From: Bordetella genomosp. 12
GTDB taxonomy: Bacteria > Pseudomonadota > Gammaproteobacteria > Burkholderiales > Burkholderiaceae_B
DNA length: 64,000 nucleotides
Assembly: GCF_002261355.1 (NCBI RefSeq)
Contig: NZ_NEVU01000001.1
Coordinates: forward strand, 868,001 to 932,000
Reading direction: 5' to 3'
The position numbers and the translations under genes are program-made. The notes under the pieces were generated by a model. It saw only the letters and a program-made list of their open reading frames with translations, did no database searches and was not told the origin of the DNA. Position 1 is the first letter of the stretch; every line of letters starts with the position of its first letter. Shown here one piece after another: positions 47,048-56,459 of this stretch.

Positions 47048-47587
47048 TCAATCTTCCTGCAAAAGATGGTCGACCACGTCGGCCAGATCGGCGCAGATCC
47101 GCGTGCCGGCGGGCAGATTGCCCTTGGCCCGGGTTTTTTCGCCGTTGCCGGTGAGCACCAGCCACGGCGCGCAGCCGGCCGCCGCGCTGGCCTGCAGGTC
47201 GCGCAGCGAGTCGCCCACCGCCGGCACGCCGTCGAGATCGACGTCATAGCGCAGGGCGATGTCATGCATCATGCCCGGCAGGGGTTTGCGGCACTGGCAG
47301 CCGTCGTCCGGGCCATGCGGGCACAGGAAGATGGCATCGACGCTGCCGCCCAGGGCGGCCAGCTTGCGGCGCATCTTGATATGGATGGCGTTGAGCGTAT
47401 CCATGTCGAACAAGCCGCGCGCCAGCCCCGACTGGTTGGTGGCCACGACCACGGTCCAGCCCGATTGGGTCAGGCGGGCGATGGCCTCCAGGCTGCCCGG
47501 CAGCGGCAGCCATTCGTCAGGGCTTTTGACGAAGGCGTCGCTGTCGCGGTTGATGACGCCGTCGCGGTCCAGGATGATGAGCTTCAC
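47048..47587 (-). CDS. gmhB: D-glycero-beta-D-manno-heptose 1,7-bisphosphate phosphatase
   Basis: 179 aa. HAD motif DRDGVIN with nucleophile Asp7 and Asp9, and the structural zinc site Cys89-x-His91…Cys97-x-Cys99 found in GmhB. Acts in ADP-heptose synthesis for the LPS core. Its start overlaps the glyS stop by four bases. Confidence 0.93.
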   Translation of the reverse strand: MKLIILDRDGVINRDSDAFVKSPDEWLPLPGSLEAIARLTQSGWTVVVATNQSGLARGLFDMDTLNAIHIKMRRKLAALGGSVDAIFLCPHGPDDGCQCRKPLPGMMHDIALRYDVDLDGVPAVGDSLRDLQASAAAGCAPWLVLTGNGEKTRAKGNLPAGTRICADLADVVDHLLQED

Positions 47588-49719
47588 TGCGCCAGCCTGG
47601 AAATGTCCGCGACCTGGTTCATCAGGCCGTGCAACTGCTTGAGCAGCGCGAGACGGTTGGCGCGCAGCGCCGGGTCTTCGGCCATGACCATGACGTCGGC
47701 AAAGAAGGCGTCGACCGGTTCGCGTGCCTGCGCCAGCGTGCGCAGGTTGCCGGCGAAGTCGCCCGCGGCCAGTTGCGCGGCGGCTTGCGGGCCGAGCTGG
47801 GCGATGGCGTCGGCCAGCGCTTTTTCCGCCGGGTCGGCCAGGCGGGCGGCGTCGACGGCGCCGATGTCGCCTTCGGCCTTTTTGAGCAGGTTGCCGATGC
47901 GCTTGTTCGCGGCCGCCAGGCTGGCCGCTTCCGGCATCTGGCTAAAGGCCGTCACGGCGCGCACGCGCTCGCCGACTTGATGCAGCGGCGGCGTCAGCGC
48001 GATCACGGCTTCGACCGCATTGCGGTCATGCTCGGCGATCAACTGATTGCGGTAGCGTTCGTAGATGAAGGCCTGCACTTCGGGCAGGGTGCTGGCGGGC
48101 ACTTTGCCGGCCGGGTAGCTGGCCGCGGCCAATCCGAGCAGGCCGGTGAGCGACAAGGGGCCGTTGTCACTGATCTTGAGCCAGCCGCCCGCGGCCAGTT
48201 GTTCGAAGGCGCTGATCAGGCCCAGGGCCGCGCGGCGCAGGCCGAAGGGATCGCGTTCGCCCGTGGGTGCCAGGCCGATGGCCCAGATGCCGACCAGGGT
48301 TTCGACGCGCTCGGCGACGAAGAGCACCGCAGCGGTCAGCGTCTCGGCCGTGACGGGGCTGTCGTAGCGGTTGCGGTATTGCGTGCGCAGGGCTTCGACC
48401 ACTTCGGCCGGTTCGCCGTCGCCGGCCGCGTAATAGGCGCCCATGACGCCTTGCAGCTCGGGGAACTCGCCCACCATGTTCGAACCCAGGTCGGCCTTGG
48501 CCAGCAGGGCGGCGCGATCGCTGGCCGACACATTGGCGCCCAGCGCCTCGGCCACGCCGCGCGCGATGGCGCGCACGCGGTCCACGCGTTCGAGCTGGGT
48601 GCCCAGCTTGTTGTGATAGACGATGTTGCCCAGTTGTTCGACGCGCGCGGCCAGCGGCACCTTGCGGTCGGTTTCGAAGAAGAACTGCGCATCGGCCAGC
48701 CGCGGGCGGACCACGCGCTGGTTGCCTTCGACGATGTTCACCGGATCGGCGACTTCCATATTGCTGACGATCAGGAAACGATGCGTGAGCTTGCCGGTGG
48801 CGGGGTCGAACAGCGGGAAATACTTCTGGTTCAGGCGCATGGTGAGGATCAGGCATTCCTGCGGCACTTGCAGGAACTGCTCCTCGAACTGGCCGACGTA
48901 GACCGTGGGGTGTTCGACCAGGGCCGTGACTTCGTCGAGCAGCGCGGCGACTTCGGGGTCATCGCCCAGCGTGGCCGACCGCCGCGCGGCTTGCGTTTGC
49001 AACTGGCGGTCGATGTCGGCGCGCCGCTTCTCGAAGGAGGCCACTACGCGCGCTTGCGCCAGCGTGGGCTCGTAGGCGTCGGCCTGGGCGATCACGACAT
49101 CGCCTTCGCTCATGAAGCGATGGCCCAGCGTGTTGCGGCCTGCCGTCAGGCCCAGGGCCGAGATGGGCACGATGTCCGCGCCGAAGAGCGCGATCAGGCG
49201 GTGGGCGGGGCGCACGAATTTCACGCTGCTCACGCCATCGGCCAATTGGTAGCGCATCACCTTGGGGATGGGCAGGCCGTTGATGGCGTGGTCCAGGCCT
49301 TCCTGCAGGCCGGCGGCCAGTTGCGCGCCGGGCGCGGTGCCGCGGGCGATCAGGTAATCCTGCTTGCCGTCGGATTCGCGCTCCAGGGCGGCCGGATCCA
49401 GGTGTTCCAGGCCCTTGGAGGCCAGTTTCTTGATCAGGGCGGGCGTGGCCTTGCCGTCTTCGGTCAGGCCGATCTTGGCCGGCATGAGCTTCTCGGCATA
49501 GGCCTGATCGGGAGCCTGGGCCAGCACGGCCGACAGATGCACGGCCAGGCGGCGCGGCGTGGCATAGGCGGTGACCTGGCAGTCCGGGGCCAGCAGGCCC
49601 AGCCGTTCCAGCGTGGCGCGCACGCCTTCGGCGAAAGACTGCCCGAGGCGGTTCAAGGCCTTGGGCGGGAGTTCCTCGGTCAGCAGCTCAACCAGCAGGG
49701 GGCGGATAGTGGTGGTCAT
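47584..49719 (-). CDS. glyS: Glycyl-tRNA synthetase beta subunit
   Basis: 711 aa. LLVELLTEELPPKALNRLGQSF at the N-terminus, the central HD-type and anticodon-binding regions, and the C-terminal DALR-like domain with FADVMVMAEDPALRANRLALL. It works as an alpha2beta2 enzyme with GlyQ, whose stop is one base upstream. Confidence 0.95.
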   Translation of the reverse strand: MTTTIRPLLVELLTEELPPKALNRLGQSFAEGVRATLERLGLLAPDCQVTAYATPRRLAVHLSAVLAQAPDQAYAEKLMPAKIGLTEDGKATPALIKKLASKGLEHLDPAALERESDGKQDYLIARGTAPGAQLAAGLQEGLDHAINGLPIPKVMRYQLADGVSSVKFVRPAHRLIALFGADIVPISALGLTAGRNTLGHRFMSEGDVVIAQADAYEPTLAQARVVASFEKRRADIDRQLQTQAARRSATLGDDPEVAALLDEVTALVEHPTVYVGQFEEQFLQVPQECLILTMRLNQKYFPLFDPATGKLTHRFLIVSNMEVADPVNIVEGNQRVVRPRLADAQFFFETDRKVPLAARVEQLGNIVYHNKLGTQLERVDRVRAIARGVAEALGANVSASDRAALLAKADLGSNMVGEFPELQGVMGAYYAAGDGEPAEVVEALRTQYRNRYDSPVTAETLTAAVLFVAERVETLVGIWAIGLAPTGERDPFGLRRAALGLISAFEQLAAGGWLKISDNGPLSLTGLLGLAAASYPAGKVPASTLPEVQAFIYERYRNQLIAEHDRNAVEAVIALTPPLHQVGERVRAVTAFSQMPEAASLAAANKRIGNLLKKAEGDIGAVDAARLADPAEKALADAIAQLGPQAAAQLAAGDFAGNLRTLAQAREPVDAFFADVMVMAEDPALRANRLALLKQLHGLMNQVADISRLAQ

Positions 49720-49720
49720 G

Positions 49721-50632
49721 TCAGGCAGCCTCCCCGGCGGGGGCGCTGTCGCCCAGCATGGGAAAGCCCAATCGTTCTCGGGAGTCGTAATAGGCCTGCG
49801 CGACGGCGCGCGACAGGTTGCGGATGCGGCCGATGTACGCGGCGCGTTCGGTCACGCTGATGGCGCCGCGCGCGTCCAGCATGTTGAAGGTGTGCGCGGC
49901 CTTGAGCGCGGCCTCATAGGCCGGCAGGGCCAGCGGCACTTCCATCAGGCGCTTGGCCTCGGCTTCGTAGTCATTGAAGTGCGCGAACAGCATGTCGGCC
50001 GACGAATGCTCGAAGTTGTAGGTGGATTGCTCGACTTCGTTCTGGTGGAAGACATCGCGGTACAACACGCGGCGGCCTTGGGCCCCTTCCGTCCAGACCA
50101 GGTCGTAGACGCTCTCGACGCCTTGCAGATACATGGCCAGACGCTCCAGGCCATAGGTGATCTCGCCCGTGGTGGGTGTGCAATCCAGCCCGCCGACTTG
50201 CTGGAAATAGGTGAACTGCGTGACTTCCATGCCGTTGAGCCAGACTTCCCAGCCCAGGCCCCAGGCGCCCAGCGTGGGGTTTTCCCAGTCGTCCTCGACG
50301 AAGCGGATGTCGTGCTCAGCCGGGTTGATGCCCAGGGCCTTGAGCGAGCCGATGTACAGGTCGAGGATTTCCGGCGGCGCCGGCTTGAGCACGACCTGGT
50401 ACTGATAGTAGTGCTGCAGGCGGTTGGGGTTCTCGCCATAGCGGCCGTCCTTGGGGCGGCGCGAGGGCTGGACATAGGCCGCGCGCCAGGGCTCCGGCCC
50501 GATGGCGCGCAGAAAGGTCGCCGTGTGCGAGGTGCCGGCGCCGACTTCCATGTCATAGGGCTGCAGCAGGGCGCAACCTTGTTTGTCCCAGTATTCCTGG
50601 AGCGTGAGGATGATTTGCTGAAAGGTAAGCAT
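49721..50632 (-). CDS. glyQ: Glycyl-tRNA synthetase alpha subunit
   Basis: 303 aa. [47 protein letters not shown] and [23 protein letters not shown] are diagnostic for the class II catalytic alpha subunit. It begins an unusually long minus-strand run (glyQ-glyS-gmhB-plsC-ygjP-lysR-tcuAB). The 192-base region to the divergent MFS gene at 50825 holds no further gene that I can see. Confidence 0.95.
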   Translation of the reverse strand: MLTFQQIILTLQEYWDKQGCALLQPYDMEVGAGTSHTATFLRAIGPEPWRAAYVQPSRRPKDGRYGENPNRLQHYYQYQVVLKPAPPEILDLYIGSLKALGINPAEHDIRFVEDDWENPTLGAWGLGWEVWLNGMEVTQFTYFQQVGGLDCTPTTGEITYGLERLAMYLQGVESVYDLVWTEGAQGRRVLYRDVFHQNEVEQSTYNFEHSSADMLFAHFNDYEAEAKRLMEVPLALPAYEAALKAAHTFNMLDARGAISVTERAAYIGRIRNLSRAVAQAYYDSRERLGFPMLGDSAPAGEAA

Positions 50633-50824
50633 AGAAGTTGGAAAGTGAGGCGCGTTGGGCTCGCCGCCCGCCAGCGTGGAAAACCCGACATTTTAACTGG
50701 CCTTGGGCCCGCGGGTTGGGCGGATGCATTTTGAGCGCCGCCGGCCCATTCCCCCGGGGCTGCCGCTGGCTAGAATACCCGCTGCCCGTCCGTTGACGCC
50801 CGCCGCCGACCTTTTCCGCCTACC

Positions 50825-52021
50825 GTGCCCGAATCCGATCCGCAAACCGCTTTCCGACTGCGCGACGTCGCCGTCCCCGCCTTTGGCCCCTCTTTGTTGT
50901 ACGGCGTGAGCAATGGCGCCATTTTGCCGGTGATCGCCCTGAGCGCCCGGGAGCTGGGCGCCTCGATGGCGGCCTCCGGCTTCATCGTGGCCTTGGTGGG
51001 CGTGGGATCGCTGGTGAGCAATATTCCCGCCGCGCTGTTCACGGCGCGGCATGGCGAGCGCCGGTCCATGGTGGCCGCCTCGCTGGTCAGCGCGCTGGCC
51101 ATGCTGCTGTGTATTTTTGCCACGTCCCTCGGGATGCTGGCCGCCGGCGTGTTCATGGTGGGGATCGCCTCTTCGGTGTTTCTGCTGGCGCGGCAGGGCT
51201 ATATGGTCGACGCGGTGCCGGCCGGCATGCGTGCGCGCGCCCTGTCCACGCTGGCCGGCACGATGCGCATCGGCGTGTTCGTCGGGCCCTTCGCCGGCGC
51301 GGCGCTGATCCATCTGATGGATTTGCAGGGGGCTTACTGGGTCGCGCTGGTGGCGGTGCTGGGCGCCGGCGCCATCGCGGCCGTCGCCCCGGACATGAAA
51401 GCCCCGCTCAACGAAGGCGAGGTGCCGCCCGCGCGCCCGCGCATGCACGAAGTGTTCCGCGCGCACCGCCACGTCTATCTCACGCTGGGGTTGGGCATCC
51501 TGCTGGTGAGCGCCGTGCGGGCCTCGCGCCAGGTCGTGATTCCGCTGTGGGCGGATCATCTGGGCATCGATGCGGCGGTCACGTCCGTGATCTACGGTCT
51601 GGTCGCGGCGGTGGATATGTCGGTGTTCTACCCGGCCGGGGTCGTCATGGATCGCCGGGGGCGGCGCGCCGTGGCGCTGCCGTCCGCCTTGATGATGGGG
51701 CTGGCGCTGATCGGCATCGCGCTATCGGGCGGCACGGCGGCCTTCGTGATCACCGCCATGCTGCTGGGCCTGGGCAACGGCATCAGTTCCGGCATCGTGA
51801 TGACGCTGGGCGCAGACGCCGCGCCGCCGCACGCGCGGACCGAATTTCTGGGGATATGGCGCTTCATGGCCGATCTGGGCAGCAGCCTGGGGCCGGTGCT
51901 GTTGTCGGGCCTGACCGCGCTGGTGTCGCTGGCGGCCGGGGTGGCCGCCATGGGCGCGCTGGGCCTGGCCGCGGCGGCGGTGTTCTGGCATCGCCTGCCG
52001 CGCCCGCCGTCTCAGCGGTAG
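50825..52021 (+). CDS. MFS transporter (drug/metabolite efflux-like)
   Basis: 398 aa from a GTG at 50825 with a weak ribosome binding site. About twelve membrane segments; motif A-like sequence VSNIPAALFTARHGERRSM and VVMDRRGRRAVALP at the second-half equivalent, as in drug:H+ antiporter and YcaD-like families. Its last ten bases overlap the convergent lyase gene. No clear link to either neighbour; the substrate is unknown. Confidence 0.8.
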   Translation: MPESDPQTAFRLRDVAVPAFGPSLLYGVSNGAILPVIALSARELGASMAASGFIVALVGVGSLVSNIPAALFTARHGERRSMVAASLVSALAMLLCIFATSLGMLAAGVFMVGIASSVFLLARQGYMVDAVPAGMRARALSTLAGTMRIGVFVGPFAGAALIHLMDLQGAYWVALVAVLGAGAIAAVAPDMKAPLNEGEVPPARPRMHEVFRAHRHVYLTLGLGILLVSAVRASRQVVIPLWADHLGIDAAVTSVIYGLVAAVDMSVFYPAGVVMDRRGRRAVALPSALMMGLALIGIALSGGTAAFVITAMLLGLGNGISSGIVMTLGADAAPPHARTEFLGIWRFMADLGSSLGPVLLSGLTALVSLAAGVAAMGALGLAAAAVFWHRLPRPPSQR

Positions 52022-52875
52022 CGTTGCGCCTGGGCCAGCAGCTCGGGCGTGCCGATGACGTCGTTGAGCTGATCGAAGTCCAGCATTTGTGCGCGCCATG
52101 CGGCCGTGCTGCCCTGAGCGCGCAGGCTGCCGTAATAGCCTTGCAGGGTATGAACCACCGCGCGCGCGGTGCCGCCCGGGAAAATGACGATCTGAAAGCC
52201 GCGCGCGGCCAGGGCCTGGGCGCTTTCTATCGGCGTCTGTCCGCCTTCGACCATATTGGCCAGCAAGGGCACCCGCGCGGCAAAGCGCGCGCACGCCGCG
52301 TCCATCTGGGCGGGCGAGCGCAGGGCCTCGATGAACAGGGCGTCCACCCCGCAATCCAGATAGCGTTCGGCGCGCTCCAGGGCCGCCTCCAGCCCCTTGA
52401 CGGCGACCGCGTCGGTGCGCGCCAGAATCAAGGTGTCGTCGTGCTGGCGCGCGTCGAGCGCGGCCCGCAGCTTGCCGCACATTTCGTCGGCCGACACGAG
52501 CGTCTTTCCGTCCAGATGGCCGCAACGCTTGGGAAAGTCCTGGTCTTCGAGCTGGATCATGGCCGCGCCGGCGCGCTCCAGCCCGCGCACCGTGCGTTGC
52601 ACGTTGAGCGCGTTGCCGAAACCGGTGTCGGCGTCGACGATGATCGGGCAGCGCACGCGTTCGGTCATGCGGCCGAGCACGGATTCGACCTCGCTATAGG
52701 TCGTCAGCCCGACATCGGAACGGCCGAGCCGGGTGTAGGCGATCGAGGCGCCGGACAGGTACAGCGCATCGAAGCCGGCCTGCTCGGCGATCAAGGCGGA
52801 CAGCGCGTCGTAGACGCCGGGGGCCAGCAAGGCGGAGCCGGCCCGCAGGCGGGATTTCAAGGAGGAAGCAGTCAT
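52012..52875 (-). CDS. Isocitrate lyase/PEP mutase-family lyase (dimethylmalate lyase-like)
   Basis: 287 aa. Barrel of the PrpB/oxaloacetate-decarboxylase branch: YLSGASIA, DADTGFG (metal-binding Asp), the active-site loop KRCGHLDGK and LARTDAVAVKG. Such enzymes cleave methylisocitrate, 2,3-dimethylmalate or oxaloacetate. It is the last gene of an operon with an aconitase-type hydro-lyase and overlaps that enzyme's small subunit by four bases, so hydration followed by C-C cleavage of a substituted malate is likely. In nicotinate fermenters this pair turns dimethylmaleate into pyruvate and propionate. Confidence 0.85.
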   Translation of the reverse strand: MTASSLKSRLRAGSALLAPGVYDALSALIAEQAGFDALYLSGASIAYTRLGRSDVGLTTYSEVESVLGRMTERVRCPIIVDADTGFGNALNVQRTVRGLERAGAAMIQLEDQDFPKRCGHLDGKTLVSADEMCGKLRAALDARQHDDTLILARTDAVAVKGLEAALERAERYLDCGVDALFIEALRSPAQMDAACARFAARVPLLANMVEGGQTPIESAQALAARGFQIVIFPGGTARAVVHTLQGYYGSLRAQGSTAAWRAQMLDFDQLNDVIGTPELLAQAQRYR

Positions 52876-53390
52876 ACGGCACTCATGGGGTGGCGGGGCA
52901 GGCTGCCGTCGGCCAGACGGCGTTTGAGTTGCATGAGCAGGCCACCGGCCTGCACCATGTCGAGCAGGAAGTCAGGCACGGGTTCGCACGGCAGCGCCGT
53001 GCCGTCGGCCTTGAGCACGCGCTGGCCGGGTAAGTCCAGGCCGACGCTGTCGCCGGCCGCGATCTCGCCCGCGCGTTCGCAGGTCAGCAACAGCAGGCCC
53101 ACGTTGAAGGCATTGCGGAAGTACAGGCCGCTATAGCTGGGGGCGATGACCGCCCGCAAGCCGAGCTGCACCAGGGCGGCGGCGGCCTGCTCGCGCGATG
53201 ATCCAATCCCGAAATTGCGGCCCGCCACCAGCACGTCGCCGGGGCGCACGCCGGCCGCAAAGCGCGCGTCGACGCCTTCGAGGCAATGGCGCGCGATCTC
53301 GTCCAGGCCGAATTTCATGTAGGCGCCCGGCGCCAGTTGGTCCGTGTCGATGTCGTCGCCGACCCGCCAGACAGTGTGTTGGGACATCAT
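52872..53390 (-). CDS. Aconitase-superfamily hydro-lyase, small (LeuD-like) subunit
   Basis: 172 aa from the ATG at 53390 (GAGG seven bases upstream), overlapping the large-subunit stop (ATGA). Swivel domain with DDIDTDQLAPGAYM and GRNFGIGSSREQAA, the substrate-binding turn of LeuD-type proteins. It pairs with the LeuC-like gene upstream. The lyase partner downstream argues against leucine biosynthesis. Confidence 0.87.
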   Translation of the reverse strand: MMSQHTVWRVGDDIDTDQLAPGAYMKFGLDEIARHCLEGVDARFAAGVRPGDVLVAGRNFGIGSSREQAAAALVQLGLRAVIAPSYSGLYFRNAFNVGLLLLTCERAGEIAAGDSVGLDLPGQRVLKADGTALPCEPVPDFLLDMVQAGGLLMQLKRRLADGSLPRHPMSAV

Positions 53391-54649
53391 TGCAGCACCT
53401 CGCGAGGATCGGCGATGCGGCCCGCCAGCGCCGAGGCGGCCACCGTGTACGGCGAGGCCAGATAGACGCGGGCGTCCGCCGCGCCCATGCGGCCTTTGAA
53501 ATTGCGCGCCGTGGTCGCGATGACGGTGGCGCCCGGCGGAATCGAGCCGCCGTAGCCGGAGCAGGCGCCGCAACTGGTGGGCAGCAGGCTGGCGCCGGCG
53601 GCCAGCAGCGCATCGAGCACGCCTTCGGCCTGAGCGGCCGCCTGTTCGCGCTGGCTGGCCGGGGCCACCAGCAGGCGGACCTGCGGGGCGATCCGGCGGC
53701 CGCGCAGGATCTGCGCGGCGGCGCGCAAATCATCCAGCTTGGCGCCGGTGCACGCGCCGATATAGGCCACCTGGACCGGGGTGTCGGGATAAGCGTCCAC
53801 GGCCGCGGTGTTGGCCGGGCTGTGGGGCGCGGCGACCTGCGGCGGCAGGGTGGCGGCGTCGAACTCGTGCCAATGGGCCGGCGCCTGAGGATCGGAGCGC
53901 CAGTGCGCGATATCGGTCAGCGGCGCGCCAGCGGCTTGCAGATAGGCCTGCGTGACGGCGTCCGGCGCGATCAGGCCGGCCTGCGCGCCCATCTCGGCCG
54001 ACAGATTGGACAGGGTCATGCGCTCGCGCATGGACAGGGCGCTGACGGCCTCGCCGCAGAACTCCACCGCCTGATAGCGCCCGCCGTTCATGCCGTAGCG
54101 GCCGATCAGATAGAGCATCATGTCCTTGGCCATCACGCCCGGCGCGAGCCGCCCATGCCAGCACATCATCAGGGTTTCGGGCACCCGCATCCAGATTTCG
54201 CCGCTGCTGACCACGCCCAGCATCTCGGTGCTGCCCACGCCGAACATGTAGGCGCCGAAGGCGCCGCCGGTCGGCGAGTGCGAGTCGCCGCCCACACAGA
54301 ACATGCCTGGCCGGACATGCCCGTGTTCGGGCAGCACGACGTGACAGATGCCGACGGAATCGTAGACATGCGGCAGTTGCTGCTCACGCGCCCAGTCGCG
54401 CGCGATGCGAACGATGCGGCGGGATTCCTCATCGGCCTCGGGCACATAATGGTCCATGACCAGGACCACTTTTTTGCGATCCCACAGCCCGGTGCCGAGG
54501 TCCTGCAGCATGGGCTGCAGGCGGCGCGGCCCGCTGGAGTCGTGGAACATGGCGAGGTCGACCTGGCAGGTGACGATGTCGCCGGGTTGGACGGTGTGGC
54601 GGCCGGCGGCGGCGGCCAGAAGTTTCTGGGCCAGCGTATGGGCCGTCAT
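53387..54649 (-). CDS. Aconitase-superfamily hydro-lyase, large (LeuC-like) subunit
   Basis: 420 aa. GDSHSPTGGAFGAYMFGVGSTE (121-142) and the 4Fe-4S ligands Cys300 (GACTGA), Cys360 and Cys363 (SCGAC) are all present, so the cluster should form. The large subunit of 3-isopropylmalate, homoaconitate and 2,3-dimethylmalate dehydratases has this length. Its gene overlaps the GntR stop by four bases and sits between that regulator and the small subunit. Confidence 0.88.
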   Translation of the reverse strand: MTAHTLAQKLLAAAAGRHTVQPGDIVTCQVDLAMFHDSSGPRRLQPMLQDLGTGLWDRKKVVLVMDHYVPEADEESRRIVRIARDWAREQQLPHVYDSVGICHVVLPEHGHVRPGMFCVGGDSHSPTGGAFGAYMFGVGSTEMLGVVSSGEIWMRVPETLMMCWHGRLAPGVMAKDMMLYLIGRYGMNGGRYQAVEFCGEAVSALSMRERMTLSNLSAEMGAQAGLIAPDAVTQAYLQAAGAPLTDIAHWRSDPQAPAHWHEFDAATLPPQVAAPHSPANTAAVDAYPDTPVQVAYIGACTGAKLDDLRAAAQILRGRRIAPQVRLLVAPASQREQAAAQAEGVLDALLAAGASLLPTSCGACSGYGGSIPPGATVIATTARNFKGRMGAADARVYLASPYTVAASALAGRIADPREVLQ

Positions 54650-55437
54650 GCGGGGGTCTCTCCGGAAGCGGGGGCGCCGGCCGGCAGCCAGGTCGGCTGC
54701 CCGGGCATGTCATGGGCTTGCATATCCATGCGGTATTCATAACGATCCGGGCGGTACAGCGCATGCAGCCATTCCACCGGGCGGCCGCTGGCGTCGCGGA
54801 CCAGGCGCTGCAGACTGAGCAGCGCCGAGCCCACCGGGACGTCCAGCGCGGCGGCGGCTTCGGGGTCCGCCAGGACGGCCGAGAGGGTCTGTTCGGCCCG
54901 CGCGGCCTGGATGCCCAGGTCGCGGAAGATGGCCAGCAGCGGTTTGCTCATGAGATCCGCCTGGGTGATGGCCTGAGCGATGGCCTGCGGCACATAGGTG
55001 GTCAGGTAGGAAAACGGCAGGCCCGCGTGGCTGCGCACGCGGACGGCGCATTGCACCGGCGCGCCGGGCGCCAGTTCCAGGTGCGCGGCGACCTGAGGCG
55101 GCGCGGCGAGCGTGTCGAGCGCCAGCAGCCTGACCTGGGTCTGCATGCCCATGCGCGCCAGGTGCGCCATCAGGGAGTCCATGTCGGAGCTGTGCTGCGT
55201 GCCATGGGCGGCGCTTTGCGCAGACGCGAAGGTGCCGCGCCCCTGTCGGCGCTCGATCAGGCCGTCGGCTTCGAGCGCTTCCAGGGAGCGCCGTATCGTC
55301 AGGCGCGACACGCCGTACTCGGCTGCCAGGGCATTTTCTCCCGGCAGCGCCGCCAGCGGCGCGAAGCCGCCTGCCTGCAGACGTTGCTTCAGCAGCAGAT
55401 AAACCTTGTGATAAAGCGGTAGCGGGCTGTCGGCCAC
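54646..55437 (-). CDS. GntR/HutC-family regulator with UTRA domain
   Basis: 263 aa from a GTG at 55437 with GGAG upstream. N-terminal winged HTH (LPGENALAAEYGVSRLTIRRSLEALEADGLIERRQGRGTF, ~32-71) and a C-terminal UTRA ligand domain (~100-245). It is co-directional with the Bug gene above and the hydro-lyase genes below. An inverted repeat GTACA-N2-TGTAC upstream of the Bug gene is a plausible site for it. Confidence 0.9.
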   Translation of the reverse strand: MADSPLPLYHKVYLLLKQRLQAGGFAPLAALPGENALAAEYGVSRLTIRRSLEALEADGLIERRQGRGTFASAQSAAHGTQHSSDMDSLMAHLARMGMQTQVRLLALDTLAAPPQVAAHLELAPGAPVQCAVRVRSHAGLPFSYLTTYVPQAIAQAITQADLMSKPLLAIFRDLGIQAARAEQTLSAVLADPEAAAALDVPVGSALLSLQRLVRDASGRPVEWLHALYRPDRYEYRMDMQAHDMPGQPTWLPAGAPASGETPA

Positions 55438-55459
55438 GGGGACTCCAGAGGGTAGGGGG

Positions 55460-56416
55460 TCAGTCGACCGTCGCGCCGGTGAACTTGACGATTTCGGCAT
55501 AGCGGTCGATGTCCTGGCGCACGAAAGCATCCAGTTCTTCGGGGCTGCTGCTGACGGCGGTGGCGGCTTCGTTTTCCAGCAGTTTGCGGAACTCGGGCGT
55601 GGCCACGGCTTTGCGGGCCGCGGCATTGAGCGCCTGCAGGGTCTGCGGCGGCAGGTCCGCCGGGCCGAACAGAGCGAACCAGGCGTTGGACTCGAAGCCC
55701 TTGATGGTATCGCCGATGGGCTTCACGCCCGGGAATTGCGCCAAGGGCTGCGGGCTGGTCACGCCCAGCGCCTTGAGCGAGCCGCTCTTGATGTGCGGCT
55801 GAGCGTTCAGGGAGCTGGCGATCATCATGTCGACCTGGCCGCCCAGCAGATCGGCCAGCGCCGGCGCCGTGCCTTTGTAGGGGACATTGAGGATATCCAG
55901 GTCGGCCAGCATTTTCATGCGTTCACCGGCCAGATGCAGCGAGGAGCCGACCGCGCCCAGCGCCATGGTGTATTTACCGGGATGGGCCTTGACCTGCTCG
56001 AGCAGCTGCGGGATGTCGTTGGCGGGGAAGTCCTTGCGCGCCACCAGCACGCTGGGCACTTGGGCCAGCATGCTGATCGGCGTGAAGTCGCGCACCGGAT
56101 CGAAAGGCAGTTTGCGGTAGAGCGAAGCGTTGATCGAGAAGCCCGTGAAGGTCACCAGCAGCGTGCCGCCATCGGCCTTGCTTTTGGCGACATAGTCGGC
56201 GGCGATATTGCCGCCCGCGCCGGGCCGGTTTTCCACCAGCACCGTGCGTTGCAGGTCCTTGGACATATGTTGGGCGATGCTGCGCGCCACCGTATCGGTG
56301 GTGCCGCCTGGCGGCGCGCCCACCACCAGTTTGACCACGTCGCTCTGGCCCCAGGCCGGGGCCAGCGCCGCGGCGCTCAAAAGGGTGCCCGCCGTCAGGC
56401 GCTGCCAATGGTGCAT
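55460..56416 (-). CDS. Bug/TctC-family periplasmic solute receptor
   Basis: 318 aa. Signal peptide to about residue 23 (ending WGQ), then the Bug core: VVGAPPGGTTDTVARSIAQHMSKDLQRTVLVENRPGAGGN and the C-terminal RQDIDRYAEIVKFTGATVD. These receptors capture carboxylates for tripartite tricarboxylate transport, often with the membrane parts encoded elsewhere, as appears to be so here. It heads the leftward operon, suggesting that its ligand is the substrate of the hydro-lyase and lyase. Confidence 0.9.
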   Translation of the reverse strand: MHHWQRLTAGTLLSAAALAPAWGQSDVVKLVVGAPPGGTTDTVARSIAQHMSKDLQRTVLVENRPGAGGNIAADYVAKSKADGGTLLVTFTGFSINASLYRKLPFDPVRDFTPISMLAQVPSVLVARKDFPANDIPQLLEQVKAHPGKYTMALGAVGSSLHLAGERMKMLADLDILNVPYKGTAPALADLLGGQVDMMIASSLNAQPHIKSGSLKALGVTSPQPLAQFPGVKPIGDTIKGFESNAWFALFGPADLPPQTLQALNAAARKAVATPEFRKLLENEAATAVSSSPEELDAFVRQDIDRYAEIVKFTGATVD

Positions 56417-56447
56417 GTCTCTCTCCTGTTATGTTGTGCTTACAATA

Positions 56448-56459
56448 GTACAAGTGTAC
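56448..56459. promoter_or_regulatory. Inverted repeat, candidate GntR operator
   Basis: GTACA-AG-TGTAC, 5-bp arms, 32 bases upstream of the Bug start on the minus strand, in the region shared with the rightward crotonase gene. GntR/HutC operators commonly carry GT…AC half-sites with this spacing. Confidence 0.5.

Noticed and set aside
47629-49860. 743-codon open frame on the plus strand
   Set aside because: Antisense of glyS, which is certain from its motifs and operon position.
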